Shown one piece after another: positions 50,039 to 57,777 of a stretch of 64,000 bases of DNA. How positions within the stretch are numbered: position 1 is the first letter of the stretch; each line of letters begins with the position of its first letter. The position numbers and the translations under genes were made by a program. This stretch comes from Arthrobacter globiformis (lineage in GTDB: Bacteria > Actinomycetota > Actinomycetes > Actinomycetales > Micrococcaceae): positions 62,001-126,000 of the forward strand of contig NZ_QLNP01000067.1 in NCBI RefSeq assembly GCF_003261175.1, written 5' to 3'. The notes beneath the pieces are model-generated. The model saw only the letters and a list, made by a program, of their open reading frames with translations. It was not told where the DNA came from and ran no database searches.

Positions 50039-50052
50039 CCAGATTCTGAGAG

Positions 50053-50105
50053 GGAGGATCCCCGCCTGGACCGTGACCGGTCGGTGGCGGGGGTCCTCCT
50101 TTTTT
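50053..50105 (+). terminator. Intrinsic terminator of pyk
   Basis: GGGAGGATCCCCGCC pairs with GGCGGGGGTCCTCC (one mismatch), followed by T6 (50100-50105). Lies 15 nt after the pyk stop and is a classic rho-independent terminator. Confidence 0.85.
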
Positions 50106-50142
50106 GGTTTCCCGGGCTGGGCCCGTGGGTTTGGGGAAAGTA

Positions 50143-50173
50143 GAAGGACCCCGGCGCGTTGCCGGGGTCCTTC
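50143..50173. terminator. Second hairpin between pyk and the ANTAR regulator gene
   Basis: Perfect 13-bp stem (GAAGGACCCCGGC, 50143-50155, and 50161-50173) with a 5-nt loop. It lies just past the 3' end of the minus-strand regulator gene (stop at 50196) and can end that transcript; the T-run is short. Confidence 0.6.
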
Positions 50174-50195
50174 TTGTTCGTTTTCCCTTGGGGCG

Positions 50196-50801
50196 TTAGT
50201 TGACCTGGTTGATGATGGTCTCGGCCACTTCGCGCATGCTGAGGCGGCGGTCCATCGAGGTCTTCTGGATCCAGCGGAAGGCTTCCGGCTCCGTCAGGCC
50301 CATCTTGGTGGTCAGCAGGCTCTTGGCGCGTTCCACGAGCTTGCGGGTGGCGAACTGCTCCTGCAGGTCGGTGACCTCGGATTCGAGGGCTTTGATCTCC
50401 TCGTGGCGGGACAGCGCGATCTCCAGGGCGGGAATCAGGTCGGCCGGGGTGAACGGCTTCACCACGTAGGCCATGGCGCCGGCGTCGCGGGCGCGCTCCA
50501 CGAGTTCCTTCTGGCTGAACGCCGTCAGGAGGACCACGGGGGCGATGCGTGCCTTGACGATCTTCTCGGCGGCGGAGATGCCGTCCATGACGGGCATCTT
50601 CACGTCCATGAGGACGAGGTCCGGCTTGAGCTCCTCGGCCAGCTGCACGGCCTTTTCGCCGTTGTCGGCTTCGCCGATGACGTCGTAGCCTTCGCCCCGC
50701 AAGATTTCGATGATGTCCAGGCGGATGAGGGTTTCGTCTTCGGCCACAATTACGCGGCGCGCCGGCTGGGACGTTTTGTTTGACTCCGTCGGTTCTGACA
50801 C
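50196..50801 (-). CDS. pdtaR: ANTAR response regulator (PdtaR-like)
   Basis: Two-component output protein that acts on RNA (antitermination) rather than DNA. 201 residues: receiver domain with acidic pocket (VAEDE) and phospho-acceptor Asp66 in DLVLMDVKMPVMDG, switch Thr in LLTAF and Lys in VKPF; a coiled linker (EEIKALESEVTDLQEQ); C-terminal ANTAR helices (LVERAKSLLTTKMGLTEPEAFRW... MREVAETII). Resembles mycobacterial Rv1626. The sensor kinase (PdtaS-like) is not in the window. Confidence 0.92.
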   Translation of the reverse strand: MSEPTESNKTSQPARRVIVAEDETLIRLDIIEILRGEGYDVIGEADNGEKAVQLAEELKPDLVLMDVKMPVMDGISAAEKIVKARIAPVVLLTAFSQKELVERARDAGAMAYVVKPFTPADLIPALEIALSRHEEIKALESEVTDLQEQFATRKLVERAKSLLTTKMGLTEPEAFRWIQKTSMDRRLSMREVAETIINQVN

Positions 50802-51007
50802 GGGATCTCCTTGAAAAGGTACGGCGGGACTATGACTATCTTAGTTGTGCCCCGCGCTAGTACTTGGATCGGCATGGCTTGTTGCGGCGGCGGTGGCGCG
50901 ATTCTGGCTTTTAGCCTATCTGCATGTAGAGTAATTCCGCGCACTGGTAGTGGCTGCGTTGATCACACTTCGCTGTGAGCCTACGATTGTTACTCCGTGT
51001 ACTCCGC

Positions 51008-51089
51008 GCCCGAGTGGCGGAATTGGCAGACGCGCCGCACTCAAAATGCGGTATCGAAAGGTGTGTGGGTTCGAGTCCCACCTCGGGCA
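51008..51089 (+). tRNA. tRNA-Leu(CAA)
   Basis: Long-variable-arm class II tRNA: acceptor GCCCGAG/CTCGGGC, anticodon stem CCGCA/TGCGG around CTCAAAA (anticodon CAA), variable arm TATCGAAAGGTGTGT, T arm GGGTTCGAGTCCC. An integrase gene starts 89 nt downstream in the same direction, so the tRNA 3' end is the likely attachment site. Confidence 0.95.
51068..51089 (+). other. Candidate attL in the 3' end of tRNA-Leu
   Basis: Tyrosine recombinase elements usually target the T arm/3' end of a tRNA and rebuild it on insertion. The integrase sits directly downstream, so the 3' end (GGTTCGAGTCCC... to CTCGGGCA) is the expected crossover region. A second copy (attR) was not found before the end of the window. 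Confidence 0.5.
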
Positions 51090-51128
51090 CAGTATTTGCG
51101 CAGGTCAGGGCATGGTTCCGGCTGAGGG

Positions 51129-51157
51129 TGTGCACAAAAGCTCGTTTTCTGTGCACA
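51129..51157 (+). promoter_or_regulatory. Paired TGTGCACA palindromes upstream of the integrase
   Basis: Two identical 8-nt palindromes TGTGCACA at 51129-51136 and 51150-51157, 21 nt apart (two helix turns, same face), between tRNA-Leu and int. The position suits arm-type or Xis binding sites or an int operator. Binding partner is unknown. Confidence 0.45.
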
Positions 51158-51177
51158 GCAGGCCTAAAATTTTGCCC

Positions 51178-52308
51178 ATGGCCAGCATTTGGGAGCGCAA
51201 AAAAGCAGACGGATCGACCTCGTTCACAGTCCGTTGGCGCAACCCGAAAACGAAGAAGCAAGAAGGAATCACCTTCTCGACCGCCGCTGAAGCCCAAACC
51301 CTGAAACGGCTCCTGGACGCGAACGAGCAATCCTTCGAAATCGCGCAGCACGCGATGGTCAAGAACCACACCAAAGCCCCAACTGTCGCGGCCGTCATTC
51401 AAGAACACATCGATTTGCTGGTGCGACCGTCTGTAGGGACGGTCCACACGTATCAAACGATGCTGAAGCTGCATATCGCCGACGTCATAGGGCACATCCC
51501 GGTCGACAAGCTTGACTATCGGCACGTGACTCACTGGATCAAGTCGATGCAGGCTAAGGGCAGGTCGCCCAAGACGATCAAGAACAACCATGCCCTGATC
51601 TATGGGGCCATGGAGACGGCTGTGATGCTGCGCTACCGGAAGGACAATCCGTGCCAGCGTGTTCAGCTTCCGTCTAGCGAGAAGGCGGAGGACGAGGCCC
51701 GCTTCCTGACGCATGCTGAATTCGGGCTCATCCTTGAGTGCATGGGTGAACGGTACAAGGCATTTACAGAGTTCCTGGTGATGACGGGACTCCGCTTTGG
51801 AGAGGCAACTGCCGTAACTGTGGCGGACGTCGATCTCATGTCCAAGCCTGCGACGATCCGGATCAATAAAGCATGGAAACGCGGCGCGAATTCGGAATAC
51901 TACATCGGCGCGACCAAGACGGGTGCAGGGAAGCGGACGGTATCGCTCAATCCTCAGCTGGTGGACATCCTCGTCCCACTGGTTGCCAGCCGCCCCGGGA
52001 CGGACCTGCTGTTCACGACGCCCAAGGGCGAGCGGATCATTCACAAGCTCTACTGGCATCACTATTGGATCCCTGCAGTGGAGGCTGCGCAGGCCCGCGG
52101 ACTGACCAAGTCTCCGCGCATTCACGATCTGCGCCATACCCATGCGTCCTGGCTGATTCAGGACGGCGTTTCCCTGTTCACCGTTTCCAGACGGCTGGGG
52201 CACGCGTCCACCCGTACCACGGAGCAGGTCTACGGCCACTTGATGCCGCAAGCCCTCCAGGATGCTGCGGATGCTGTAGAGAGATCCGCCGTGATCTGGC
52301 GCAATTAG
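51178..52308 (+). CDS. int: Tyrosine recombinase / site-specific integrase
   Basis: Integrates and excises the element at tRNA-Leu. 376 residues from ATG 51178 (MASIWERKKADGS). N-terminal arm-binding region, a SAM-like core-binding domain (residues ~70-160), then the catalytic domain with R206 (TGLRFGE), K247 (ATKTGAGKR), H316-x2-R319 (HDLRH), H342 (LGHAS) and nucleophile Y352 (VYGHL). All catalytic residues are intact, so it is expected to be active. Earlier in-frame starts exist inside the tRNA but are not credible. Confidence 0.95.
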   Translation: MASIWERKKADGSTSFTVRWRNPKTKKQEGITFSTAAEAQTLKRLLDANEQSFEIAQHAMVKNHTKAPTVAAVIQEHIDLLVRPSVGTVHTYQTMLKLHIADVIGHIPVDKLDYRHVTHWIKSMQAKGRSPKTIKNNHALIYGAMETAVMLRYRKDNPCQRVQLPSSEKAEDEARFLTHAEFGLILECMGERYKAFTEFLVMTGLRFGEATAVTVADVDLMSKPATIRINKAWKRGANSEYYIGATKTGAGKRTVSLNPQLVDILVPLVASRPGTDLLFTTPKGERIIHKLYWHHYWIPAVEAAQARGLTKSPRIHDLRHTHASWLIQDGVSLFTVSRRLGHASTRTTEQVYGHLMPQALQDAADAVERSAVIWRN

Positions 52309-52325
52309 TCCGGCACGTTCGGCAG

Positions 52326-52571
52326 CTACGAGGATTTCTGGCGAGCCTGCGCTCGGCTCCCAATTACTCGGACTGATGTTGGTGACTGCGCAGTGCGTCG
52401 GACTTCGCGCAACTGGGCAATCTCTTTCAGGTGGACCGACGTAAACACGATCTTTCCCTTGCCCCAGACTGAATGGGGGAACTCGCCCTTTGTGGCCCCG
52501 TCGCGGAGCCATGCCTCAGAACACTTGAGAACTGAAGCAGCCTCGGCCGGTTCAAAGAATTCGAGTTTCAT
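52326..52571 (-). CDS. Excisionase-like HTH protein
   Basis: 81-residue protein with a MerR/Xis-type winged-helix pattern (MKLEFFEPAEAASVLKCSEA, FPHSVWGKGKIVFTSVHLKEI): an N-terminal strand, a short HTH and a wing that reads out a basic tip. The C-terminal Arg/Ser tail is disordered. ATG 52571. Its 3' end runs convergently to within 18 nt of int. Likely recombination directionality factor, or a regulator of the element. Confidence 0.7.
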   Translation of the reverse strand: MKLEFFEPAEAASVLKCSEAWLRDGATKGEFPHSVWGKGKIVFTSVHLKEIAQLREVRRTAQSPTSVRVIGSRAQARQKSS

Positions 52572-52765
52572 TCTGCTTCGGTCCCTTCGTCGATGGCGAC
52601 GTTCCCCGTGTATGGTCCAGTACTAGCTCATGGAATCAGTTCCCGCCGGCTGCATGACCGACTTGTCGAGGTGAGGGTTGGTTACGGTCTCTTGGGCGGC
52701 ACCATGAAGTACGACCCATGCTCCTCGGGGCATCGGACTGCTGTTCATCGTCCAGGGTTCGAGCT

Positions 52766-52981
52766 CTATTCCTCGGCGTGCAGGGCGAGCCAGGCGACAA
52801 AGTCGCTGCGGTTGATTCGGAGATGTCGGCCAATTCTGTATGCCCGTGGCCCTACATGCTTGGCACGCCACTGGTAGAAAGTCTGCTCAGGGATCTGTAG
52901 CTGCGCGCAGATTTCCTTGGGAGTCAGCCATGTTTCATCCGCGGCTTCGGCGTTGTGACGGCGTTCTGGAAGTGAGTTCAT
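52766..52981 (-). CDS. AlpA/Xis-like helix-turn-helix protein
   Basis: About 71 residues from ATG 52981, which has GGAG 7 nt upstream. TWLTPKEICAQLQIPEQTFYQWRAKHVGPRAYRIGRHLRINRSDFVAWL is the standard excisionase-type HTH domain (helix-turn-helix then a strand pair). A second small HTH near int is common in actinobacterial integrative elements; one acts as Xis and one as repressor. Overlaps the stop of the next upstream gene by 4 nt. Confidence 0.75.
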   Translation of the reverse strand: MNSLPERRHNAEAADETWLTPKEICAQLQIPEQTFYQWRAKHVGPRAYRIGRHLRINRSDFVAWLALHAEE

Positions 52982-53301
52982 AAAGGTCTCCGTCGTGCTT
53001 GCCAGCACGATGGCCAGCTCGGTTCCAAGTTCATGGGGGAAGAGCCAGCGGGCGGCATGACGGTGCCGGCCAAGCTTTCCGCAAGGGCTTCAACCTGCCG
53101 CTGGACTTGCTCGGCGGAGGCATCGAACTGGCTGGACGAGTGTTGCACCAAGCCGGCTTGCCGCAGGAGCACCAGCTGTCGGCGAATTGTGGATGGTGAG
53201 GCGCGAAGCCCAGTGCCGATCTGACCGCAGGTTGAGGGGCCGTTCCGTAGTAGGAATCGGATAATTTGGCTTCGCGTTCGGTTCATCAGGATGTTCGACA
53301 T
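52978..53301 (-). CDS. Winged-helix (ArsR-like) regulator
   Basis: About 107 residues from ATG 53301. NRTRSQIIRFLLRNGPSTCGQIGTGLRASPSTIRRQLVLLRQAGLVQ is an ArsR/winged-helix DNA-binding domain; the C-terminal ~45 residues form a helical tail (EQVQRQVEALAESLAG). Coupled by ATGA-type overlap to the excisionase-like gene. Similar in layout to the wHTH gene at 54308-54631; the two may be paralogues. Probable transcription control of the element. Confidence 0.7.
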   Translation of the reverse strand: MSNILMNRTRSQIIRFLLRNGPSTCGQIGTGLRASPSTIRRQLVLLRQAGLVQHSSSQFDASAEQVQRQVEALAESLAGTVMPPAGSSPMNLEPSWPSCWQARRRPL

Positions 53302-53469
53302 GGAGAGACCACAACCCAAGACTATGTGGGAACTGCTGCTGTAGACGGGTCTACAGCAGCAGGTTACTCTCGACGCGCTCATGTTGGAAGAGGCGCGCCG
53401 GGGAAATGATCCTCAACAGAATCGGATAGTCAGGTGGCGGCATGCCTCCTGACGGGTGGGGGGTACGAC

Positions 53470-53811
53470 ATGCACGACCATCCGCAAATCACAGCCTTCC
53501 TGGAGGCGGCCAGAATCCTCCATGCCGATCGCTACTGGCAGTGCGGTTCATTTGGAGAGCAGGTGGAGCTGCTGCGGGCACTGAGGGACGTCCTTACGGA
53601 AGTTTGCTTCCAGCTGGATGTTCACCGCGTGCCGCCGCAGGCTGTTCTACAGATTTGCCAGGATCTGGCTGGTCCGGGAATCCGCGACGTACCAGCCGCG
53701 CCGTCGGCCGGCTTCATGCTGATGTCTTACCTGGATGCCCGGATCGAGCATTTGATTGCCGACTCGAACGACTCAGGGAATACTGGGGCGGAGGGGAGCC
53801 GCGGGTACTGA
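53470..53811 (+). CDS. Hypothetical protein
   Basis: About 113 residues from ATG 53470, which has a G-rich upstream stretch. Acidic, helical, no signal peptide; contains RILHADRYWQCGSFGEQVELLRALRDVLTEVCFQLDVHR. I do not recognise a family. It lies 39 nt before an EspR-like regulator gene on the same strand, divergent from the winged-helix gene, so it may belong to the regulatory block of the element. Confidence 0.55.
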   Translation: MHDHPQITAFLEAARILHADRYWQCGSFGEQVELLRALRDVLTEVCFQLDVHRVPPQAVLQICQDLAGPGIRDVPAAPSAGFMLMSYLDARIEHLIADSNDSGNTGAEGSRGY

Positions 53812-53850
53812 CAGGGACCGCCGGCTCCGGATGCTGATCGAGGAGGGCCA

Positions 53851-54354
53851 ATGTGGGGTGCCGAGTCTGGGCGTGGTGATGCACCGTCCCCACAGGCCCA
53901 GCTGGCACGTCGACTGAATCTGCTGCTCGATGCTGCGGTTGCCGAACGGGGCAAGCCCTTGACGTTCAGGGAAGTTCAGGCCGAGCTCGCGGATAAGGGC
54001 ATCAAGTTGTCCCGTGCACGCTGGTTTTATATGAAAGAGGGAACGGGCCGCCTGGTCAGGGACCCGGCTTTGCTCGCGGGGTTGTGCAGCATCTTCAAGG
54101 TCGATCCCTCGTATCTGCTCGGGAACGACACCGAGCTGCCCGAGCGCATTGATTCGCAGCTTGAATTCGTTAAGTCCCTGAGGGCGGCCCGAGTGAAGTC
54201 CTTCGCCGCCCGGACCCTTGGGGACGTGTCGCCTGAGACCTTGAGGGCTATCTCTGAATATCTGAACATGGACATTGGGCGGCATCCCGAGGTCGAGCAA
54301 GCTGCCGCTAGTCCTCCAGAAGATACTCAAGGTGGGCAGCCAGAAGTTCCCTGA
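53851..54354 (+). CDS. EspR/XRE-like helix-turn-helix regulator
   Basis: 167 residues. AQLARRLNLLLDAAVAERGKPLTFREVQAELADKG is an EspR-type opening (long helix then HTH), followed by KLSRARWFYMKEGTGRLVRDPALLAGLCSIFKVDPSYLLGND, the second part of the XRE/EspR DNA-binding domain. A helical C-terminal region probably dimerises. The last ~20 residues are Gln/Glu/Pro-rich and overlap the convergent winged-helix gene. Such regulators occur on actinobacterial integrative elements. Confidence 0.7.
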   Translation: MWGAESGRGDAPSPQAQLARRLNLLLDAAVAERGKPLTFREVQAELADKGIKLSRARWFYMKEGTGRLVRDPALLAGLCSIFKVDPSYLLGNDTELPERIDSQLEFVKSLRAARVKSFAARTLGDVSPETLRAISEYLNMDIGRHPEVEQAAASPPEDTQGGQPEVP

Positions 54355-54631
54355 TCCGTGCTGGGTTTGCCGAATATCGGGGTGACCTGCCGTGCCGTCT
54401 TCCGGGTTCTACGTCGACTACAACGGCGCCAGCGTCCTCAAGCGCAAGCAAGTGCTTCGCGACGCTTGGCTCGCCGGCGCTGACCGCCGCCACGATATCC
54501 CCTCTGGTTGCCGGGCCATGCGCTGAAAGATAGCGCAGGATCTCATTCCGTGCTCTGTTGCCGAAAGTGGCCACGGCAGCCTCGACGTCGGCGGACCAGG
54601 CATCGTCGTGAGGCTGCGTAATCCTAGGCAT
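54308..54631 (-). CDS. Winged-helix regulator
   Basis: 107 residues. FGNRARNEILRYLSAHGPATRGDIVAAVSAGEPSVAKHLLALEDAGAVVV is an ArsR-type winged helix with a SAGEPSVAKHL recognition helix; a wing with the sequence EPGRRHGRSPRYSANP follows. ATG 54631 (MPRITQPHDD). Divergent from the sigma-factor gene; the 200-nt gap between them holds their promoters. May repress the neighbouring transfer genes. Confidence 0.72.
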   Translation of the reverse strand: MPRITQPHDDAWSADVEAAVATFGNRARNEILRYLSAHGPATRGDIVAAVSAGEPSVAKHLLALEDAGAVVVDVEPGRRHGRSPRYSANPARIRELLAAHLEYLLED

Positions 54632-54677
54632 AGGACCATTCTTATCGAAGGCCGCTGGAAAAGTAAGTCGCGCAGTC

Positions 54678-54706
54678 TTGACGATACTTTAGTTGTCTTT
54701 GACAAT
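54678..54706 (+). promoter_or_regulatory. Promoter candidate for the sigma-factor gene
   Basis: TTGACG (54678-54683) and GACAAT (54701-54706) are 17 nt apart and lie 119 nt before the sigma-factor start. A TTGTC-TTT-GACAA inverted repeat overlaps the -10 part and could be an operator. Weak -10; not certain. Confidence 0.35.
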
Positions 54707-54824
54707 AGTTTCCGTAGTCTCTTTGTAGTCGTGGTTGGCCCTGATCATTTGCCACCACACCAGAGGCGCCGGACTCGCTGGGCGCCGGAACTTATTGGAT
54801 CGTCTACGCAAAGCGGTGAAGACC

Positions 54825-55730
54825 ATGCGAGTCGAAACCAGGGCAGATCAAGCCCGGCAAGATCACGAAATCAAGATTGACGTCGATGTTTCCCTGCGCA
54901 GCGCCCCAGAAGCCACTGCAGCTTCAATCCCGGTGGATCAGATAATGGTCGCCGTCGAAAGCGTGCGTGGGTATGTCGTTTCGCACCTAGGTCGCATAGG
55001 CCGAGCCTCCGACGCGGATGACGTACTGCAAGACATTAGAGTCGCCGTGTGGGACGGAGTAGCGCGGGGCCGCTATCGCCAACTCCCCGGCGTTCCCTTC
55101 GGCGCATGGGTCCAGGGAATCTGCACGAACGTGTGCGCCGCTCACATCCGCTGGGAGATGAGCCATAAGACCTACCCTCTACTCGGGGAACCTGCCGACT
55201 GCGACGGGACGGCGTCTCTGGACGCCGCGGTGCTCCTTGGCATGGACCGGGCCGGAGGGCGTAGTTGTGAAAAGATCGTCGACCAGGAGTGGGCGCGAAC
55301 GGTTATTGAACTGACCCGGGCTAGCGTGTCAGCGAGGGATTGGGAACTCGCCCTCGGTAGCCTTGGTGGACGACGCCGATACGGTCCGCCGTCGCCGCAA
55401 GATCGCCGACGGTGGCATGCAGCCACGGTGGTGCGCGAGACTGCCAGGACCGTCGAAAGGGCACTGGAGGTTGAGCCGGAGGCGGTCTGCAACGTCAGCG
55501 AACTGTGCGAGCAGGCAGCAGCGTGCCTGCCCACAGTGGTGCTCCGCCGAACTGCCACCGTGATTGTTCGCCCGGGAGTGTGTGGGCCAGAGCGAGCCAG
55601 GGCTTTGGAAGCGGTGGCCGCGGAGCTAGGCGTAACTCAGCGCTATGTGGCGGTACAGATCGGTTTCGCACGTCGGCTGTATCAGGCCTCCTGGAGGATC
55701 ATCCGGGCTGGGATGCAGGGAGTTGGCTGA
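54825..55730 (+). CDS. ECF-like RNA polymerase sigma factor
   Basis: 301 residues. Region 2 pattern: VRGYVVSHLGRIGRASDADDVLQDIRVAVWDGVARG then FGAWVQGICTNVCAAHIRWE. C-terminal region 4-like HTH: ARALEAVAAELGVTQRYVAVQIGFARRLYQ. The segment between is longer than in typical ECF factors (~150 residues). ATG 54825 is taken because the upstream extension is not family-like. Encoded on the element just before the transfer/surface genes, it may switch them on. An anti-sigma partner is not obvious. Confidence 0.7.
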   Translation: MRVETRADQARQDHEIKIDVDVSLRSAPEATAASIPVDQIMVAVESVRGYVVSHLGRIGRASDADDVLQDIRVAVWDGVARGRYRQLPGVPFGAWVQGICTNVCAAHIRWEMSHKTYPLLGEPADCDGTASLDAAVLLGMDRAGGRSCEKIVDQEWARTVIELTRASVSARDWELALGSLGGRRRYGPPSPQDRRRWHAATVVRETARTVERALEVEPEAVCNVSELCEQAAACLPTVVLRRTATVIVRPGVCGPERARALEAVAAELGVTQRYVAVQIGFARRLYQASWRIIRAGMQGVG

Positions 55731-55778
55731 TCATGTCCGTGGGAAGTCGTCTTGCCATGAGTAGGTGAGGAGGCAGGA

Positions 55779-56492
55779 ATGTGGTTATCGCGGATAAGCT
55801 CGCTCCCCGGACCCGGTAGGCGTCGATGGTGGTTCGTTGTCATCGCCCTCATGACACTAGCGGCGGTCGTATTCGTTCTTTCGCGTCCTACGGAGGCGCC
55901 TGCAACCCAGCCCGCCTCGTCCTCGCCGACGGTGGCGGCATCCCCAGCACCGACGAAACCCTTGCAGGCAGAGGCTCCGGCGACTAATCCTCCTTCCAGG
56001 AACAGCGAAATGCCGCAAACGCCCAGGACTGTCGACTATCGCAAGCTCGCTTCCGCGGCCGCGAAGGCGGTCTATACATGGGATACGCGAACGGCGTCGT
56101 ACTCAGAGGTCTACTCCAGGCTTCGCAACTGGTGGAACGTCCTGCCGGACGGATCCAACCCACTTGCGGTATTTGTGCAGGAGTTCGAAGCGACTGGGAT
56201 AAATGCTGGAAGCTATGCCTCTTTGGCTGGGCAGCAGGCGCGCCGGAGTGCGGTGATGCAGTCTCTTCGCTGCGACGTCGAGCTGGCCAAAGTACGGGAA
56301 CGGCCGGCGCCGTGGGCTGGACTGCATGTGTGCACTGTTTCCCTACGTGTTCTGGACCAAACGAGCTCTTCCCTCAACGTGTACACGGCGCCAGTCAGCG
56401 TCATGATGAATTGTCCGCCGGCTGACACAGCTCCCGTAGATCACTGCGTTGTGGTGGGCTTCTACGTTGCTGCGAGCAGGATCGTCTACTGA
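55779..56492 (+). CDS. Bitopic membrane protein, possibly VirB8/TcpC-like
   Basis: 237 residues. N-terminal basic segment, one membrane helix (WWFVVIALMTLAAVVFVLS), a Pro/Ala/Thr-rich stalk (residues ~40-85) and an extracytoplasmic globular region with RKLASAAAKAVYTWDTRTASYSEVYSRLRNWW and Cys residues near the end. The plan resembles VirB8/TcpC-type conjugation proteins, which have an NTF2-like outer domain, but the match is by layout only. Its stop overlaps the next ATG (TGATG). Confidence 0.6.
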   Translation: MWLSRISSLPGPGRRRWWFVVIALMTLAAVVFVLSRPTEAPATQPASSSPTVAASPAPTKPLQAEAPATNPPSRNSEMPQTPRTVDYRKLASAAAKAVYTWDTRTASYSEVYSRLRNWWNVLPDGSNPLAVFVQEFEATGINAGSYASLAGQQARRSAVMQSLRCDVELAKVRERPAPWAGLHVCTVSLRVLDQTSSSLNVYTAPVSVMMNCPPADTAPVDHCVVVGFYVAASRIVY

Positions 56493-56704
56493 TGCCGTCG
56501 CCGGCCATTCTCGCGGCCTTGGCCAAGCGCCGCGTGATTCTGCAGGCGTCGGTGGCCGCAGCTACAGCCCTTGTTATGGTGGGTGCGCTTGCGTTTTCCG
56601 CCTGCGTGGCGGTGCTTGGTGTGGGCAGTGTGAGTGCCGCGTCTGTATGCCCGCCAGGAGGCCTTAGTGACGGCCTGACCACCAGCGACGACGCCGACCC
56701 GTGA
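56492..56704 (+). CDS. Signal-anchor peptide upstream of NlpC/P60 hydrolase (split or frameshifted N-terminus)
   Basis: 70 residues: basic start, one hydrophobic helix (ASVAAATALVMVGALAFSACVAVLG), then SVCPPGGLSDGLTTSDDADP and a stop at 56702-56704. The next gene begins at GTG 56701 in the -1 frame and lacks any signal, although its activity must be outside the cell. Homologous conjugation hydrolases usually carry such an anchor in the same chain, so this is most likely the detached N-terminus of one protein, or two coupled genes. Confidence 0.55.
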   Translation: MPSPAILAALAKRRVILQASVAAATALVMVGALAFSACVAVLGVGSVSAASVCPPGGLSDGLTTSDDADP

Positions 56705-57609
56705 ACATTCGCTCTGACGGCCAGGCTCCGGCCGGACTGTCTCCTCGGCAAGCTGCCGTAGCGGGGAAGTACGTCACGGTCGGAAAGCAGTTGGGCGTGC
56801 CTCGCGATGGCCAGATCATTGCGATCATGATGGCACTGCAGGAATCCAGCTTGAGGGTGCTGGCCAACTCCAACGTACCGGCGTCGCTGCGCTTTCCTCA
56901 TGACGGCGTAGGCAGTGACCATGATTCACTCGGTTCCGCCCAACAGCGTCCTGCATTCGGCTGGGGGACAATCGAGCAGCTGATGGACCCTGAATACAAC
57001 GTTCGGGCTTTCTATGGCGGTCCGAGCGGACCCAACCATGGCAGCCCTCCCGGGTTACTCGATATCCATGGATGGCAGTTCATGAGTAAGGGCCAGGCTG
57101 CGCAGGCCGTCCAAGTCTCAGCCTTCCCTGAACTGTACGCCCGGTGGGAGCCGGAAGCCGCCGCAATAGTCGATGCGCTCGCCAGCAGTGTGGTTGCAAG
57201 TGGTTGTGTAGGGTCGGCGCTCGCCTCGTCGTCGACATTTCCCGATCTGAATCTCAGCCAGGTCAGAAAAGACATCCTGCGGTTCACCAGGGAAGGTCTC
57301 GGCGGCAATTACGTCTGGGGCGGGACCGCGTTTAAGGCGTGGGATTGTTCCGGATACGTCCAGTGGATCTATAGGCAGGCAGGAATTAACCTGCCACGTG
57401 TTGAACAATGGAGGGTGGGTGTACGCACCCGGAGGCCACAGCCGGGGGACCTGGTTGTACAGAACGCCCAAGGGCCGAACAATTGGGGACACGTAGGGAT
57501 TTACGCTGGCGACGGCAAGATGTACAGCGCCCTGAATCCCGCGGTGGGAACTCTGCTCCATCCAGTTTCCTGGAACACCGATACGGCATACTTCGATCTA
57601 CTGACGTGA
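56701..57609 (+). CDS. NlpC/P60 peptidoglycan hydrolase with lysozyme-like region
   Basis: 302 residues. The N-terminal half (residues ~20-150) looks like a transglycosylase-type fold with GQIIAIMMALQESSLR (Glu48). The C-terminal NlpC/P60 endopeptidase has GLGGNYVWGGTAFKAWDCSGYVQWIY (nucleophile Cys216), GDLVV, and GHVGIYAGDGKMYSA (His). It should open the cell wall for DNA transfer. Starts at GTG 56701 in overlap with the anchor peptide; without that peptide it has no export signal. Confidence 0.85.
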   Translation: MNIRSDGQAPAGLSPRQAAVAGKYVTVGKQLGVPRDGQIIAIMMALQESSLRVLANSNVPASLRFPHDGVGSDHDSLGSAQQRPAFGWGTIEQLMDPEYNVRAFYGGPSGPNHGSPPGLLDIHGWQFMSKGQAAQAVQVSAFPELYARWEPEAAAIVDALASSVVASGCVGSALASSSTFPDLNLSQVRKDILRFTREGLGGNYVWGGTAFKAWDCSGYVQWIYRQAGINLPRVEQWRVGVRTRRPQPGDLVVQNAQGPNNWGHVGIYAGDGKMYSALNPAVGTLLHPVSWNTDTAYFDLLT

Positions 57610-57738
57610 CTATGCTTCCGACCTACCGCAGCTAGTGGAAGCGCAGTTACTGTCAGCAGCCTGGGCGTCACCGTCTTACCCGGGTGATCTGTTCCTAGAC
57701 GACTTGTCAATCACGAAAGCACCCCCCAAGAATATTGC

Positions 57739-57769
57739 CTATCGAAATAGCTGGCTATTCGTGCGATAG
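57739..57769. other. Hairpin upstream of a small membrane ORF
   Basis: CTATCG (57739-57744) pairs with CGATAG (57764-57769), and inside AATAGC/GCTATT pair around a TG loop. It lies 9 nt before the start of the 54-residue ORF and could be an attenuator or binding site. Confidence 0.35.
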
Positions 57770-57777
57770 CCTCCTTT

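Noticed and set aside
50911-52512. 533-residue minus-strand frame opposite int
   Set aside because: Runs through tRNA-Leu and the integrase gene; integrase on the plus strand is unambiguous.
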